A program made the translations under genes and the position numbers. Below, in pieces: positions 59,770-62,000 of a DNA stretch of 62,000 nt. Numbering within the stretch: position 1 is the first letter of the stretch; every line of letters begins with the position of its first letter. The notes below the pieces were generated by a model that was not told where the DNA came from, did not search any database, and saw nothing but the letters and a program-made list of their open reading frames with translations. The stretch spans positions 10,452,501 through 10,514,500 of the forward strand of contig WPIO01000008.1 of assembly GCA_009760855.2 (NCBI GenBank), given 5' to 3'. The DNA comes from Cristatella mucedo. Taxonomy: Eukaryota > Bryozoa > Phylactolaemata > Cristatellidae.

Positions 59770-62000
59770 TCACGCTACAAAGAGAAAGTGGGAAGCATAG
59801 CAGAGTCAGGAGAGCAGTTGAGGTAGTGAGTAGCATGGAAGCAGCAGCTCAGGACTGCTGAAAAAGATGTGCCATAGTCGGCAGTTGGAGAGTAGTTGTC
59901 GTTGCATAAGAATTGTGGAAGCGAGTTCCACAGTCTAGGACCTGCAGAGCTAAAGCTTCTGTCGCCAACTGTCTTTAAGCAGAGGAATGGGACAGCTAAT
60001 TTATTGCCCACACAGGACCTGAGGGGCGAACAGGCTGAAACTGATGCAGCAGTTCAGCTAGGTACGAAGGAGCCAAGCCGTGGCGGGCGTTGTGGGTCAG
60101 CGTAAGAACTTTACTCTGTATCCGTTACTCAACCGGCATCCATCCTAGCTCTTTTAGCAAAGGAGACACGTGCTCAAACCTCTGGGACTTGAATACTAGC
60201 CTTGCAGCCATATTCATAGTCAGCTTCAGTGGCCTAGTTGCTTTCTTTGGTAGCCCAGCCAAAAGTGAATTGCAATAACCAAGCCGAGACAGAGCTAAGG
60301 AGCTAGTTAAATTATTTGCAAGCCACTTCGGAAGACAGCTCCTAATCTTGGATAGGGATCGGACGTGATGGCTAGCTGTAGAAGCAGTCTTCTGAATGAA
60401 GCTTTTAAAAGTAAGTTAACTGTCAAAATGACACCTAAATTTCGAGCACGTGGCCACGGTCGCACAACAGCATCCCCTATTGTAAGAGCAAAGCCTTTTA
60501 ATCAGCCACATGCTTAAGGTGTCCTGTGAACAGCACTTCGGTTTGATCGTCATTTAGTTTAAAGAACTTTTCCGACATCCAGGTCGAATGTCGGAAAGGC
60601 AGGCATCCAGTTTCTCAGTTGCTGCAGAAGATTTGTATGGTTTGAATGACAAATACAGCTGAGTATCGTCAGCATTAATCACTTTTCCCAGAGGTTGTGT
60701 ATATATGGAGAACAGCAAGGGACCGAGTACAGACCCTTGAGGGACTCCACAAGTGACCCTTCTCGTGTCCGAGAACTGACCCCCACACGACACGGATTGA
60801 ACACGATCAGACAAGTATGATTTAAACCACGCCAGTGCTTTGTCTGCCAAACCGATCGTTGTTCTCGATCATTCAAGCAGAACTTCGTGATCAATATTGT
60901 CGAAGCAGCTGACAGATACAGCAGAGCTAGGGCAGTGACATTCCCGTCGTCTTTACCACGTAGAATGTCATTGTTAACACGGAGGAGAGCAGTTTCAGTG
61001 GAGTACTGTCTCTTGAACCCTGATTGAAATGTTTCTGACATTTCATTCTTTTTAATATGTTCAACCAGCTGCTAAGCAACAACTTTTTTCAAGAATCTTT
61101 GACAAACAAGGAAGAAGGGGAACTGGGCGATAGTTTGCAAGGACCTCTGTATCTAATCCAGGCTTCTTAAGAATGGGTCTAACGATTGCCGATTTGAAGG
61201 ACTTGAGGACGACTCCTTTTCCCAAAGAAGCATTAACAATCTCGGTTATGGCAGGGCTAAGTTGGTCTGCCAGTAAAGACCACAGAGATGATGGTATAGG
61301 GTCTTCAGGAGACGAGCTCTTTTTGCTCGACCTTATTAAAGTAGCCACATAGCATGCAGAAACCTCAAAAAACCTTTTTAAGGAAGGTCGCAGCTTGTGA
61401 TACCGCAATTGCTTTTGTCGGAGGGGGCTTTATGGAGGCACGAATGTGCAACATTTTTTCAGTAAAGAAGGCTGAAAACTTTTCGGCTGAGCACCTAATA
61501 TCTGGGTAGTCAGACCTCTCGGCATTAGCTAGTAAATGGTTTACTGTCTTATAAATCTGTATAAGGTCCGAGTGGCAGGAATTCAGCTTTCGAGTAAAAA
61601 AAGAAGTCCTGGCATTTTTAAGCTTCCGGGTGTAAACTCAAAAGAAGTCTTTGAAATTGACTAGATCTGCATCCGATCCCGATTTCTTAAAATGACGTTA
61701 AAGCCTTCGCTTAACCCGATGCATCTTTAAGAGTTTCTTTGTAAATTGAAAGGAGTCTCCATGACTTTGTACACGGATAGAATGAGCGGGAGCATGCTGT
61801 CAAGAGCACTCCTGGGCGTCATGTTCACTGCATCAGTGAGAGTGTCGATGTTTCCGGTCGAGTCTGAATGCAGATTAAGACGACGTGCACCACAAACATA
61901 TTTCAAACACTTGTCTATGTCAATGCTTTGTAAGTTACATCGATTGACAAGTTTGAGATTACCCTGTAAGTACAAGGGAGCAGGAATAGTAAACGAGATC
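59770..62000 (-). mobile_element. Long degenerate CR1/L2-like LINE (LINE-B), runs off the window
   Basis: Minus-strand frames give a non-LTR reverse transcriptase in order: SAIVRPILKKPGLDTEVLAN with YRPVPLLPCLSKILEK, then [66 protein letters not shown], and a C-terminal GDRSFSSAGPRLWNSLP. Sequence upstream of the RT continues past 62000. Frameshifts and a deletion before the ADD box show it is dead. Confidence 0.85.

Overview
The window is from an intron-rich metazoan nuclear genome, most likely an invertebrate. The evidence is GT-AG split genes, a tudor-domain gene, a nuclear gene for a mitochondrial ribosomal protein, CpG-rich promoters, and many degenerate LINEs and tRNA-derived SINEs among long microsatellites. 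I cannot name the phylum from this sequence. Most long open frames are chance, simple-repeat or transposon frames. The real genes had to be rebuilt from short exons using family motifs, splice sites and intron phase.

Three genes are supported. (1) A cAMP-dependent protein kinase catalytic subunit (PKA-C) lies on + from about 5.1 to 21.5 kb. Nine common or internal exons join without a frame break and carry every catalytic motif. They lead to two alternative terminal exons (19960-20091 and 21398-21523), each encoding a complete C-tail. The two tails differ at the residue matching the Ser338 turn-motif phosphosite. (2) A complete six-exon gene for mitochondrial ribosomal protein uS7m (MRPS7) lies on - from 32180 to 22408 and encodes 231 residues including a presequence. 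Its 6.9-kb third intron holds a dead Tc1-type transposon and a 365-bp GA tract. PKA-C and MRPS7 converge, with 884 bp between their stop codons. (3) The 3' part of an extended-tudor-domain gene lies on + from 42900 to 46795. It encodes a tudor core with its flanking SN-like half, then a long Ser/Pro/Gly/Ala-rich tail ending in a Cys/His cluster. Its 5' exons were not securely found. A 438-codon Gln/Ala-rich frame at 2920-4236, in the CpG-rich region upstream of PKA-C, is a possible coding exon of unknown identity.

Layout: 0-0.5 kb holds a retroelement fragment beside a (TA)n tract. 1.8-4.3 kb is a CpG-rich promoter region with the Gln-rich frame. 5-21.5 kb is PKA-C, with repeats in its introns. 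22.4-32.2 kb is MRPS7. 32.2-42.9 kb is repeat-rich and may hide 5' exons of the tudor gene. 42.9-46.8 kb is the tudor gene. 46.8-53.4 kb is intergenic, with SINE/LINE pieces and a 122-bp tandem repeat. 53.4-59.6 kb is a diverged tandem duplication with a unit of about 3.2 kb, carrying one intact tRNA-Lys(UUU) gene and one decayed copy. 59.8-62 kb is a long, dead CR1/L2-like LINE running off the window.

The mobile elements form clear families. LINE-A has a characteristic 3' tail that is also found at the 3' end of a tRNA-derived SINE (SINE-B). LINE-B is a second CR1/L2-like family. SINE-A is a second tRNA-derived family with intact A and B boxes. Two fragments of a restriction-like-endonuclease LINE both have their 3' ends next to (TA)n tracts. 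Two short hAT elements closely resemble the SPIN family, which is known for horizontal transfer between animals.
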